Shown one piece after another: positions 53,583 through 62,261 of a stretch of 64,000 nucleotides of DNA. Under the pieces are notes generated by a model. The model worked only from the letters and a program-made list of their open reading frames with translations. It made no database searches and was not told the origin of the DNA. The stretch lies in contig UBJO01000048.1 in the NCBI GenBank assembly GCA_900465665.1, forward strand, positions 31,910-95,909, in the 5' to 3' direction. The translations under genes were made by a program, and so were the position numbers. The first letter of the stretch is position 1; each line of letters starts with the position of its first letter. Source of the DNA: Hyphomicrobiales bacterium. Its GTDB lineage: Bacteria; Pseudomonadota; Alphaproteobacteria; Rhizobiales; Rhizobiaceae.

Positions 53583-53984
53583 ATGCCGCCAAGCGTAGGC
53601 TCGCGCAAGAACTTCTGCAAACCGTTCCCGGAGTTCCAAAGAATCGCAGCGTAGGAAACGAGGCGCCCACCAGTCGATCATACTTGCAAGGCCCTTGCCA
53701 CGAGCGGTTGATGCATGCTGCAGTCGCTGCTCGAAGATATATAGAGCGCGTCCCATTTCCCAGCATTCACTTTGTGGAGGTCGGGCAACTATTCTAACCT
53801 TCCCTTCGGCATCAATTTTCTTGAAGGCTGAGAGTGGATCGCCGGGACGCAGCGGTTTGAGCATGAAGCGGTCTCTGATAGGTGAGTCATGATGTCGAAC
53901 GGTGAAGTCATCGGCGGCAAGCACCATTATTTCCCGATCGGCGAATTTCACGGCTGCAGTGTTGAAGCTGCTTCGTAGCGGCAT
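53532..53984 (-). CDS. Hypothetical protein, 150 aa
   Basis: Starts ATG 53984 (MPLRSSFNTAAVKFADREIM); the frame opens further up but with a poor tail. Segments IRDRFMLKPLRPGDPLSAFK, ECWEMGRALYIFEQRLQ and ASMIDWWAPRFLRCD look like a globular protein. It overlaps the end of the plus gene at 53202. Family unknown. Confidence 0.55.
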   Translation of the reverse strand: MPLRSSFNTAAVKFADREIMVLAADDFTVRHHDSPIRDRFMLKPLRPGDPLSAFKKIDAEGKVRIVARPPQSECWEMGRALYIFEQRLQHASTARGKGLASMIDWWAPRFLRCDSLELRERFAEVLARAYAWRHLNGFGETKTETQNPVA

Positions 53985-54254
53985 GCTTGTTGTTAGGGCA
54001 TGGCTTGGCCTCAGCGAGCTGCTTCGCCGGAAAGATCCGACCCCAGTCATCCAACGGGCCGCCGGGAGCGGACCAGATCGCATAGCTCTTCGTTGAAGGA
54101 AAGATTATATTCCGAAAGGAGAACAACGTTGAAATATCGCCGCCGAAACGACGGTGTCATTCGGCAGTGAAACTCTACCAGCAAATCAAGCTCTGCTTCC
54201 CGACGGCTCTGACGTTGATGACCTCTGAAAACTTCGCGTCCCTGACGTGTCGCG
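53985..54254. other. Spacer, no supported gene
   Basis: No ribosome-site-supported frame is present between the 53984 start and the small gene at 54255. Confidence 0.35.
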
Positions 54255-54428
54255 CTAGCAACCCCGGGCCCCGTTTACAAGTTGTGCTAGCTCTGTTGTG
54301 CAGCCCATCTCGACCAACAGCGCTTCAGTCAATTCGCGGAACGTGCCGACGGAAGGCGAGGGCGAAATTCCTGTGCCGCGCTTTAGCTGATAGCGGACGG
54401 GTGAGTTGAGTTGTGCTCGATATGTCAT
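54255..54428 (-). CDS. Small hypothetical protein, 57 aa
   Basis: ATG 54428 is preceded by AGGATCTGAA. The translation starts MTYRAQLNSPVRYQLKRGTG and has FRELTEALLVEMGCTTEL before the TAG at 54257-54255. Composition and ribosome site make it credible, but it is short and the flanks are decayed. Confidence 0.45.
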   Translation of the reverse strand: MTYRAQLNSPVRYQLKRGTGISPSPSVGTFRELTEALLVEMGCTTELAQLVNGARGC

Positions 54429-54675
54429 TTCAGATCCTACTGCTTATAGAAAGCTTGCGTCATCGGAACGCCCAGCTCAACCCCCATTCACGCACGCAGC
54501 TCGGCGTTACGCGCGAATTGGATGACCATTCGCTCAGCGGGGCTGACACGAGTGAGAACACTTGGTGATCGGTCACGATCTGGTGTCTCCAGGTTCTCAG
54601 GATGTCGACAGCCGCTTCGATAACGTCGATCATCGTATGCAGGCGTAAGCAGTATCCGCGACGCCTCCCGCGGCG

Positions 54676-54906
54676 CTAAACTTCGTCATGCCGCCGCCCA
54701 AAGGGTGCCCCTCCCACCGTGCCACTGCGGCCCACATCAACTTCGAGGATTTCCTTGAGCAATCGAGCCTCACATGCTGCAATTGATGCAGAGGCGGACC
54801 GGCGGAAGTTGTCCAGATATGTGATGAGATCAACATCCGTTACGTGCTGTGGCACGATGGGAGAACCGGCGTCACGGCCCAAGCCGATCAAATTACCGGC
54901 GAGCAA
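54676..54906 (-). pseudogene. Truncated coding fragment
   Basis: The minus frame reads GNLIGLGRDAGSPIVPQHVT, ITYLDNFRRSASASIAACEA and RLLKEILEVDVGRSGTVGGA, strongly protein-like, and is open upstream to ~54975, but has no proper start; TTG 54906 is the best. The family is unknown. Confidence 0.35.
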
Positions 54907-54994
54907 TAATTCACTCTTGAACCGCGCAAAGTCTGTTGACAGCCGAGAGGTTTTCGATCGACACTTTCTTGACGCAACCGGTACCTCTTAGAAA

Positions 54995-55114
54995 ATGAGG
55001 AATATTGATAAGGTTGCCGACGGCTTGGATCTGCCGTTGGCATCACAAGTTTTCGACGCCTACAACAAGGCACTTCACATGGCGCACACGGTCTTTTCAA
55101 GGGTTGGTGCGTAA
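54995..55114 (+). CDS. Small protein, 39 aa, coupled to the Dam gene
   Basis: ATG 54995 to TAA 55112-55114. The translation starts MRNIDKVADGLDLPLASQVF and continues AYNKALHMAHTVFSRVGA. Its stop overlaps the next start (TAATG), a sign of translational coupling with the phage-type methyltransferase. Function unknown. Confidence 0.5.
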   Translation: MRNIDKVADGLDLPLASQVFDAYNKALHMAHTVFSRVGA

Positions 55115-55776
55115 TGGGTCACTGGGAAACAATTGGACAATCCGACGAGTGGTACACCCCAAAGCACGTTTTCGACGCGCTATGGGAACGCTTCGATCTT
55201 GATGTTGCCGCTCCAGATCACGGGCGCACTTTCGTCCCGGCTTCATCTTTCATCACCGAGAACAGCCTGAATAAAGAGTGGCACGGCTTCATATTGATGA
55301 ACCTTCCGTTTGGAACGAGAAACGCTCTTAATCCTTGGCTTTCAAAGTTTTTTGCGCACGGGAACGGCATCGCGCTGGTCCCCGACCGTACGAGCGCCGA
55401 CTGGTTTCGTCAGGCTTGGAGTAGGTCAGGTCTGGCGCTCTTCACTCCAAAATTGCGTTTCCACAAGCCGGACGGAACGGTGGGTAAATACCCTTCCACC
55501 GGGACAACGTTGTTCGCGGCAGGTGAACGAGCAGAGAAAGCCCTGCGGCGGGCCGCCTCGCTGGGGCTTGGTATCTTTGGTCGTCCGGAGCCGGTGCAGT
55601 CAATCGAGGTCCCTGACCCTCGTCTGTTTCTAGCGCATGGGAGGCTTCGGGAGCATCTCGATAAAGCGGGCGGCAGATTTGCTGAAATGAGCACCGCTGA
55701 CTCGATGGAAATCATGCGCATCATTCTTGAAAAGTATGTGGATGCCCCTCTGTCGTCCAAGAGAAAAGCAACATGA
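55114..55776 (+). CDS. Phage-type DNA N6-adenine methyltransferase (Dam family)
   Basis: 220 residues from ATG 55114. SDEWYTPKHVFDALWERFDL and DVAAP form the N-terminal signature of phage Dam enzymes. The catalytic NPPY/DPPY motif appears as MNLPFGTRNALNPWL, with Leu where Pro is usual. LVPDRTSADWFRQ and FHKPDG follow as in the family. It should methylate adenine in DNA, protecting phage or plasmid DNA from restriction, if the altered motif is active. It is coupled to a 39-aa ORF and to the next gene (ATGA). Confidence 0.85.
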   Translation: MGHWETIGQSDEWYTPKHVFDALWERFDLDVAAPDHGRTFVPASSFITENSLNKEWHGFILMNLPFGTRNALNPWLSKFFAHGNGIALVPDRTSADWFRQAWSRSGLALFTPKLRFHKPDGTVGKYPSTGTTLFAAGERAEKALRRAASLGLGIFGRPEPVQSIEVPDPRLFLAHGRLREHLDKAGGRFAEMSTADSMEIMRIILEKYVDAPLSSKRKAT

Positions 55777-56342
55777 GGTTTTTCGCAATTGACGTGCGGC
55801 TGTACGGAACCGTGTACATAAAGGCTTCCACCCGCCAGAAAGCACAGGAGAAGCTCGACCGGCTCGGTTCTACAACCATAGACGCCCGTCATCGAGCTTG
55901 GTTCTCCGACGTGTCGTTCGAGCACGTTCCACGGGTCAGTTTCTCCTCATCTCTTACCCTGGACGCGCCGCTCCTTGGAGCGAGACTTACTGAGGTCACC
56001 GAACGAGACGTTGAACTGGCACAGAGAAGTTTCATTCTTGGTTCGCGAGACGTGGTCGTTCCTTTCGCTGAGCTTGCGGAGGAATTCAAGGCGATGCCTG
56101 TGTTTGGCACTGATGTCGATCTGACGACTACCGCGTTCATCAAGGCCAAGTCGCCAGAGCAGGCGATGGTCGTCGCGTCTGAATTCCAGAAGAGGTTCCA
56201 CGTCGAACTGCAGATGGGATATTGGCGATGGTTCTCGATGCTTGGCTTCGATGAGGACGAGAACGACGGCTTACCGGTCGTCCTATCGTCGGCAATTACT
56301 GTCGGCGGAGCTTCTAAGGGCTGCGCCCTCTATCAACGGTAG
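55773..56342 (+). CDS. Hypothetical protein with two internal repeats, 189 aa
   Basis: ATG 55773 overlaps the methyltransferase stop, so it is co-translated. Two related units are seen: VRLYGTVYIKASTRQKAQEK near the N-terminus and VDLTTTAFIKAKSPEQAMVV later, each followed by a Trp-phenylalanine stretch (AWFSDVSFEH, RWFSMLGFDED). The end DGLPVVLSSAIT recurs in the next gene. Unknown family. Confidence 0.7.
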   Translation: MRFFAIDVRLYGTVYIKASTRQKAQEKLDRLGSTTIDARHRAWFSDVSFEHVPRVSFSSSLTLDAPLLGARLTEVTERDVELAQRSFILGSRDVVVPFAELAEEFKAMPVFGTDVDLTTTAFIKAKSPEQAMVVASEFQKRFHVELQMGYWRWFSMLGFDEDENDGLPVVLSSAITVGGASKGCALYQR

Positions 56343-56437
56343 CCAAGCCCTTAGTGCACGGATTTACAGGGGGCGCAGGCAGCGACGGGTGCTCACGCCC
56401 GTGATTTTACAATTAAACATTCAAATGGATTACGGAA

Positions 56438-57058
56438 ATGAACATCTACGCGATAGAAATACTGCTTCAGGGCACGGTCCACATCAAGGCAACTAGCAAA
56501 GAGCAGGCCGAGCGAATTTTGGCGCACAACTGCTCTAACACAATTCATGGGAGAGATAAGTGGTTGCTGAAGGTGCTGCCGTGCCAAAGGCCGAGAGCAA
56601 GCCTGTCGACCACGTTCGCCTCTGCTGGTTCTGTAGGCGGCGCAAATTTTGTAGGCGTATCCAAAAGGACAGTCTATGCAGCGCAAGACCGATGGCCGCG
56701 CAACTGGGACGGGCTGAGGTGGGCATACGAGCCGCTCTCGACTGAGTACGAGCTGGTCCCCGTCTATAGCGCGGAATTGGATGTAACTACGACTGCTTTC
56801 ATCCGCGCCAATGACGTCGATGAAGCGGAGGCTGTGCTCGCGAAGTTCAATCAAAGCAGCCTCGACCTTTCGACAGACCGATCGCGTTGGTTCTCGAGGA
56901 TGGCTCTGGATGATGAAGGCCGTTCTGATCTACCGATCGCCTTATCATCCGCACTCTACTTGGTGGGCAAATCGAAGGGGTCGGAACTCTCGCAAACGTG
57001 GCCGGACGGGCCATATCTGGGACCCGAGTTCATTACGTGGGCTGACGAGTTTCTGTGA
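56438..57058 (+). CDS. Hypothetical protein, paralogue of the preceding gene, 206 aa
   Basis: ATG 56438. It repeats the layout of the 55773 product: IEILLQGTVHIKATSKEQAE, then LDVTTTAFIRANDVDEAEAV, RWFSRMALDDEG, and SDLPIALSSALYLVG. The C-terminal tail is longer (PYLGPEFITWADEFL). The two genes arose by tandem duplication. They follow a phage-type Dam gene, suggesting a phage or plasmid function. Confidence 0.7.
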   Translation: MNIYAIEILLQGTVHIKATSKEQAERILAHNCSNTIHGRDKWLLKVLPCQRPRASLSTTFASAGSVGGANFVGVSKRTVYAAQDRWPRNWDGLRWAYEPLSTEYELVPVYSAELDVTTTAFIRANDVDEAEAVLAKFNQSSLDLSTDRSRWFSRMALDDEGRSDLPIALSSALYLVGKSKGSELSQTWPDGPYLGPEFITWADEFL

Positions 57059-57301
57059 ACGGCGGCATCTCAGCAAGCACAATATTTTGCCCAGCCAACG
57101 GAAAGGGGGGAAGTTTGACTGTCGCCCTATTGACCGCCTCCCGCCAAGTGCGCACCATTGATCTCAATGCGTCCGGAATGTCGACTTGCGCAAACTTCTT
57201 TGCTTAAGCACCTCACACTTGTCCACTACTACCAAGAGATTTCTAGCCTCTCATGAACACTGTAAGTGGCCTACCGTGGGCGGGCCATTTGGTGATAGCG
57301 G

Positions 57302-57478
57302 CTGGATATCCACGTTGATGAGGACGCGGCATCCAATTTTGGGAACCGGAGGTTTAAAGACCTATGGCGTGCGTTCGCGTATGCTGCCAACCTGGGTTAC
57401 GACCTCATTCTCTTCGATGATGTTGAGGAGCGAGTGCAGGATCTGCCGGTCTTCTTACGTCGGGACGGCCGTATATAA
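57302..57478 (+). pseudogene. Protein fragment of ~58 codons
   Basis: From 57302 the frame reads LDIHVDEDAASNFGNRRFK, then DLWRAFAYAANLGYDLILF and DDVEERVQDLPVFLRRDGRI before TAA 57478. An in-frame TAG directly precedes it, so the N-terminal part is missing or shifted. Unknown family. Confidence 0.4.
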
Positions 57479-57541
57479 TGCGATAGTCAAGCTGAGGCAA
57501 CTTGCAAAACCCTCCGCGCTGCCGTAGGCAACGAACTTGGC

Positions 57542-57618
57542 GGGCCTGTAGCTCAATTGGTCAGAGCCGTCGGCTCATAACCGATTGGTTGCAGGTTCAA
57601 GTCCTGCCGGGCCCACCA
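57542..57618 (+). tRNA. tRNA with anticodon CAT (Ile2 or Met)
   Basis: 77 bases including the encoded CCA. Acceptor GGGCCTG pairs with CGGGCCC. The D stem is GCTC/GAGC, the anticodon stem GTCGG/CCGAT encloses loop CTCATAA, and the T stem GCAGG/CCTGC encloses TTCAAGT. The anticodon is CAT. The T arm and variable region (TTGGTTGCAGG) resemble tRNA-Ile2, read after lysidine modification, more than elongator tRNA-Met. A chromosomal or plasmid origin cannot be told. Confidence 0.93.
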
Positions 57619-57815
57619 TCTCTGCTGAAAAGAGTTTGCTTGTGATCCACGCGACGCGGTCTCTTTCTGACTGGTGCCTTCTGGTCCAAATCAACCCACA
57701 GAGTCATCGAATGATTTCTTCGTAGGTTGGCCGCGATATCGCTTAGCGTCCCTCTTAAATGGATTACGGGAAGCTGCCATTTCTGGATGCCGTATAAGCT
57801 GCAAGATTAACGCGG
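57619..57815. other. Spacer after the tRNA
   Basis: No gene is supported and no copy of the tRNA 3' end was seen elsewhere in the window. Confidence 0.4.
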
Positions 57816-58413
57816 CTAAAAGTCATCGGACGACGCGTCAGAATATATCACCTTGGTCCCCTTCAAGGATGGCTTCGCGGTGCCCAGAGATACAGGGCCG
57901 ACCAGCTTATCGTAGGGATCGTTAGTAAGGAACGTGTTGTCCGCCCAGAAGTACAAGACGTCACTCTCAACGTTTTGGTTCGGCGGTATTTTAATGTCGA
58001 GCTTCCCCGGCTGACTCACGATGGTCTCTCCAAACGCATCCTTGATTGAAAGTGTACGGGCTATGGCAACAACCGTCTTCGATGTTTTGTTGCGAAATGT
58101 GGGAACAAGCTCTATTCGATCGTTATAGATGTTTCTTTCATAGTTTTTCGCCTGGCGCCGGATGTCAGCTGATACGAATTCAACTGGGCTTTACACGCGC
58201 TTCCGGCGTTGGTGGGCTGCCGGTCCTCCCGTCACTCACGCCATCCGCTTGGGCTGCGATTGCGTCAAAGCAGGTGAGCCGTTTCAAGGAGTCGTTCTCG
58301 GATTTGCACGCTCGGAGCTCATCAATCAGGTTGGCAGCCTTGGCAGCCGCTGGGCTGAAACCCATCAGTAAGGCGGGAAGGAGCGTGAGAAGAACGTAAT
58401 TAGCCTGTCGCAT
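57816..58413 (-). pseudogene. Secreted-protein gene broken by frameshift
   Basis: ATG 58413 begins a signal peptide (MRQANYVLLTLLPALLMGF) followed by a segment with ELRACKSENDSLKRLTCFDA, stopping at TGA ~58180. The sequence then continues in another frame as ADIRRQAKNYERNIYNDRIE to the stop at 57816. The joint product would be ~200 residues. The Cys-x-Arg-Leu-x-Cys segment is reminiscent of VasI-like proteins, but this is only a guess. Confidence 0.6.
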
Positions 58414-58560
58414 CTTGATGATTCTCGCTGAATGCTGAAACGGTGAATATTAATATTATTGCTATCGCTAATTGCAATGATCTTCATGTAGTAATGTTGG
58501 GGCATCACACTTTGGCAGCTGTGTTCCAAGGCGTTCCGAGCATCAATAGGATTAGAGTTA

Positions 58561-59169
58561 GTGCGCATCTTTAAATTTGCTGTGGCGTGTCTTGTTTCGT
58601 TTATCTTTTTATACAACGTGGCAGTAGCCGCGAGCTCCTGCGGTGATAACTATTTCGCGAGTTCTCAAGACGGGCAACAGATCGACTCCGTCGAAGTCGA
58701 TGACCTTCAGGCTCACCTGGACACATCTTCTGACACTGAAGGGATGAAATTTGCAGTTTCGTTAAAGGGCGATGAGCTGTGGCTGGATTTGGTCAAGACC
58801 CCGTCCGACATCTCGGCACTGGTCGCTGTCCGCACGATATTCATTATAGGTCGTATCGTTAAGCCTGCTTACGCGAAGCTTGTCCTTTCCGACGAGGGAA
58901 AGGGCCTATTCCAGATCAGCTATCAAAACATACACGCGATCGGCTGCCAATTCGTGTGGGGAGGACAATCGACGGGTCAAAATCCCACAGCTCTGATGCG
59001 GCAGATGGTGGACAGCCTTGAGATTTATCCAAGCGGAGACAGGCTTGCGCCGCCTTTCAACGGATCGCTATTAGGTGATACCTCGTTGTCGCTGAAGACG
59101 ATGACTGAGCGTGTATATCCAGAGTGGCTGTTCAAGCATGTGGAAATTGAGGCTGGAACCCATCAGTGA
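58561..59169 (+). CDS. Secreted hypothetical protein, 202 aa
   Basis: GTG 58561 follows GGATTAGAGTTA. A signal peptide (RIFKFAVACLVSFIFLYNVA) precedes a polar domain (MKFAVSLKGDELWLDLVKTP, VAVRTIFIIGRIVKPAYAKL, FVWGGQSTGQNPTALMRQM). It is exported to the periplasm or cell surface, function unknown. It diverges from the frameshifted secreted-protein gene. Confidence 0.75.
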   Translation: MRIFKFAVACLVSFIFLYNVAVAASSCGDNYFASSQDGQQIDSVEVDDLQAHLDTSSDTEGMKFAVSLKGDELWLDLVKTPSDISALVAVRTIFIIGRIVKPAYAKLVLSDEGKGLFQISYQNIHAIGCQFVWGGQSTGQNPTALMRQMVDSLEIYPSGDRLAPPFNGSLLGDTSLSLKTMTERVYPEWLFKHVEIEAGTHQ

Positions 59170-59378
59170 TGACTGAACGTGGTATGTTCCCACATGCTGA
59201 GAGTGGCCCTGGGCTCGATGTGTCGCCTGGTCGATGGGTGAGGGAGTGATATGGCGCGGAGTCTTTATCCTAATTGCAACGAGATTTCATTCTGTCTGCT
59301 CATGTATCAATCAACTTCCTTCGCAGAGTCGACGTAAACTGCCGCCGCCTTAGAATGTAAAGATCGCTGCAAACGGCG
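59170..59378. other. Spacer, no supported gene
   Basis: Nothing recognised. It lies at the edge of the recombinase module. Confidence 0.35.
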
Positions 59379-59732
59379 TTATTGATGCTTCACCGATTGC
59401 ACGATGGAGATTGCTTGGGCGAGCGATGCCTCGACCGCTGTAAGTCGCACCGCTAACTCCAAATCTTCTCGTCCGGCAAGGCGAACAAATGCTCGCATCA
59501 CCTTGTCGGAGTTTCGCGCCAGCATGAGAAGCTGGGGACCATTAGGCGCACGCGCACCCGCTAGCCAGTATTTTGCCGCCCGCTCACTCGAGCCTGTCCA
59601 TTGCATGATGGTTTTCGCGGCTCGCGCACTATTACCAAGCTCCTCCTGCAGCGCTGACGAGATCCCAGTAATGTATTTGCGGCGCAATTCGGCGCGTTCG
59701 GACGGAACAAAAGTGCCCGATTTCTGAACCAT
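59379..59732 (-). CDS. HTH-like regulatory protein of the recombinase module
   Basis: 117 residues from ATG 59732. ARAAKTIMQWTGSSERAAKY, WLAGARAPNGPQLLMLARN and SDKVMRAFVRLAGRE resemble a helix-turn-helix of mobile-element regulators. The C-terminal half is a short helix (AVEASLAQAISIVQSV). It diverges from the recombinase operon, so it may repress it. Binding site unknown. Confidence 0.65.
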   Translation of the reverse strand: MVQKSGTFVPSERAELRRKYITGISSALQEELGNSARAAKTIMQWTGSSERAAKYWLAGARAPNGPQLLMLARNSDKVMRAFVRLAGREDLELAVRLTAVEASLAQAISIVQSVKHQ

Positions 59733-59793
59733 ATTTCAGTCCTCCCCGATATATACTGCAAGTCCCGGCTAAGGATTGGGATTTGTTGATGTC

Positions 59794-61371
59794 ATGGTTA
59801 TCGACTGGAGCCAGAAAGGTGGCCACTCGGCCGCGCCCGACAAGTTAAAGCGGACAGCGGCTACGTATGTGCGGATGTCGACCGAACATCAGAAATATTC
59901 TACCGACAATCAACTGGAAACGATATGCCGCTATGCCGCTAAGAATGGGTTCGGCATCGTGCGCTCCTACGCAGACGAAGGGAAGAGTGGTCTTACTCTG
60001 GTCGGGCGTGATGGCCTGCGAAGACTCTTGTTGGACGTGGAGAGTGGAGTAGCCGACTTCGAGGCGGTTCTGGTTTATGATGTCAGCCGATGGGGCAGGT
60101 TCCAAGACCCTGACGAGGCAGCCGAGGTCGAGCTCAGATGTAAGCGTCACGGCATTCGAGTTCATTATTGCGCCGAGCAGTTCGAAAACGATGGAAGTAT
60201 CGGCTCTTCGATCATTAAGACGGTCAAAAGAGCAATGGCCGGAGAGTATAGCCGCGAACTCTCGGTGAAAGTCTATAACGGACAGGCAAACCTTATTCGC
60301 TTGGGTTTTCGACAGGGAGGGGCGCCCGGGCTAGGTCTCCGGCGACAACTCGTCGATCAAGCTGGGCACTCAAAGGGACTGTTATTCAGGGGCGAGCATA
60401 AAAGCATCGCTACGGACCGGATTGTTTTAGTGCCCGGCCCGGAAGACGAGGTGAGGACAGTTCAACGCATCTACAACCTATTCGTTGGTGAAGGGAAAAG
60501 TGAAGTTGATATAGCGGCCATCCTAAATGGGGAGGGTGTTCTGACCGATCTACAGCGACAGTGGACGCGCGGCACCGTGCACCAGGTTCTCATCAACGAA
60601 AAATACGTAGGAAACAATGTTTGGGGCCGTACCACTTTCAAACTCAAAGGGATCCACAAATCCGTGCCAGAAATTGACTGGGTTCGGGCCGACGGAGCTT
60701 TTGAGCCAATAGTCACCAAGGAAATCTTCGATAAGGCGAGGACCATTATCTCTGCTAGGTCCGAGCAGATGCCCGACGATGTCATGTTACAAAAGCTCGA
60801 AGCAATCCTTCGAGAACAAGGGTACCTTTCGGGGCTTATCATCGACGAGGCGAATGATTGTCCATCAAGTAGCGCTTACTCGCATAGATTTGGCGGGCTG
60901 CTTCGCGCCTACGCCTTGGTGGGCTATGCTCCCAGCCACGACTATAGGTACCTAGAGATAAACCGAGCGATACGACGCAGGTATCCTGTACTGTTGGATG
61001 AAGTGCTGTCAGGTATCTGCGGCGCGGGCGGCGAGGTGACGGTCGATCCAAACACTGATCTTCTCACCGTGAACCAAGAGTTCACCGCCTCCGTCGTGAT
61101 CACGCGCTGCATAACGACAACAAGCGGCTCCTTACGATGGAAGGTCCGACTCGACACCTTGCTGAAGCCAGACATCACGCTTGTGGTCCGCATGAACGAG
61201 GGCAATGAGGATCCGATGGACTATTATGTTCTGCCGCTGCTGGATATGCGCGAAGCGGTACTTAGGCTTTGTGAGTTCAATGGCTTATCGCTCGATGCTT
61301 ATCGTTTTGATGAACTTTCTCGCTTTTACCGAATGGCGGAGCGTCGGAGTTTTTGGGAGGTGGCGTCATGA
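59794..61371 (+). CDS. Large serine recombinase
   Basis: 525 residues from ATG 59794. The resolvase catalytic domain has AATYVRMSTEHQKYSTDNQ with the nucleophile Ser (about S29), then YADEGKSGLTLVGRDGLRRL and VYDVSRWGRFQD. The recombinase domain follows (FVGEGKSEVDIAAILNGEG, INEKYVGNNVWGRTTFKL). The C-terminal ~130 residues are unusual and lack the Cys-rich motif. It catalyses integration or excision of mobile DNA. The stop overlaps the next gene (ATGA). Confidence 0.92.
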   Translation: MVIDWSQKGGHSAAPDKLKRTAATYVRMSTEHQKYSTDNQLETICRYAAKNGFGIVRSYADEGKSGLTLVGRDGLRRLLLDVESGVADFEAVLVYDVSRWGRFQDPDEAAEVELRCKRHGIRVHYCAEQFENDGSIGSSIIKTVKRAMAGEYSRELSVKVYNGQANLIRLGFRQGGAPGLGLRRQLVDQAGHSKGLLFRGEHKSIATDRIVLVPGPEDEVRTVQRIYNLFVGEGKSEVDIAAILNGEGVLTDLQRQWTRGTVHQVLINEKYVGNNVWGRTTFKLKGIHKSVPEIDWVRADGAFEPIVTKEIFDKARTIISARSEQMPDDVMLQKLEAILREQGYLSGLIIDEANDCPSSSAYSHRFGGLLRAYALVGYAPSHDYRYLEINRAIRRRYPVLLDEVLSGICGAGGEVTVDPNTDLLTVNQEFTASVVITRCITTTSGSLRWKVRLDTLLKPDITLVVRMNEGNEDPMDYYVLPLLDMREAVLRLCEFNGLSLDAYRFDELSRFYRMAERRSFWEVAS

Positions 61372-62261
61372 CTGCTGTACCTGCACAGAAAATTGAAATG
61401 ATCCCAATTGCGCGGATAACAGTCGTCAATCCTCGCGTACGGGACAAGAAGAACTTCAAGGACATCATCAAGAACATCGGAAGGATCGGCCTTAAACGTC
61501 CAATCACCGTAACCCGACGGACGGAAGCCACAGGGCCGTTTTATGATCTCGTGTGCGGGCAAGGTCGCCTTGAGGCGTTCAAGGCGCTCGGCCAGACCGA
61601 AGTTCCCGCTCTCGTGGTCAATGCTAGCAAGGAGGATTGCCTTGTTGCTAGCGTCGTCGAGAACTGCGCTCGCCGTCGGCATCGTGCGATTGATTATCTC
61701 CAAGATATCGGCGCGATGAAGCAACGCGGACACTCCGTCCCCGAAATTGCGAAGATGACCGGCCTGTCGTCCGAATACATATACGCCGTTGTCCGCTTGC
61801 TCGAAAAGGGAGAGGAGAGGTTGCTTCGTTCCGTGGAGGCGGAGCACATCCCTTTCAGCGTCGCGCTTGAGATCGCGGAGGCGGAGGACCAGGACATCCA
61901 AGCAGCCCTGCAAACGGCCTACGAAAACAAGCTACTGCGCGGGAAGAAATTGATGCTAGCCAAACGCATCGTTGAACAGCGACGACAACAGGGTAAGGCG
62001 CTTAAATACAACACCGAACCGAAGGCTCGACCGCTATCATCCGAGGCTCTCCTTCGAGCTTTTCAAGAGGATGTCGACCGCAAACGCCTGCTAATTCGCC
62101 GGGCTGAAGCAGCGAAGGCCCGCTTAGTGTTCATCAAGGAAGCGATACGAAGGCTTCGAGCTGATAATGCCTTCGCGAGTTTGCTGGTCGAGGAGGGACT
62201 AGAGGCCCTGCCTGCGATACTCGTGTCGAAGAGCGAAAACTCCGAAGGTGGCCGACCATGA
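61368..62261 (+). CDS. ParB/RepB-like partition protein, first of the pair
   Basis: 297 residues from ATG 61368, overlapping the recombinase stop. ParB/Sulfiredoxin-like N-terminal nuclease fold: IPIARITVVNPRVRDKKNFK, VCGQGRLEAFKALGQTEVPA and VASVVENCARRRHRAIDY. The middle is a ParB-type HTH (VPEIAKMTGLSSEYIYAVVR), and the rest is helical (LLIRRAEAAKARLVFIKEA). It may act in partition or in guiding the recombinase. Confidence 0.87.
   Translation: MTAVPAQKIEMIPIARITVVNPRVRDKKNFKDIIKNIGRIGLKRPITVTRRTEATGPFYDLVCGQGRLEAFKALGQTEVPALVVNASKEDCLVASVVENCARRRHRAIDYLQDIGAMKQRGHSVPEIAKMTGLSSEYIYAVVRLLEKGEERLLRSVEAEHIPFSVALEIAEAEDQDIQAALQTAYENKLLRGKKLMLAKRIVEQRRQQGKALKYNTEPKARPLSSEALLRAFQEDVDRKRLLIRRAEAAKARLVFIKEAIRRLRADNAFASLLVEEGLEALPAILVSKSENSEGGRP

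Noticed and set aside
57542..57618. tRNA 3' end as the recombinase attachment site
   Set aside because: No second copy of the tRNA end is in the window, and serine recombinases do not usually use tRNA genes.
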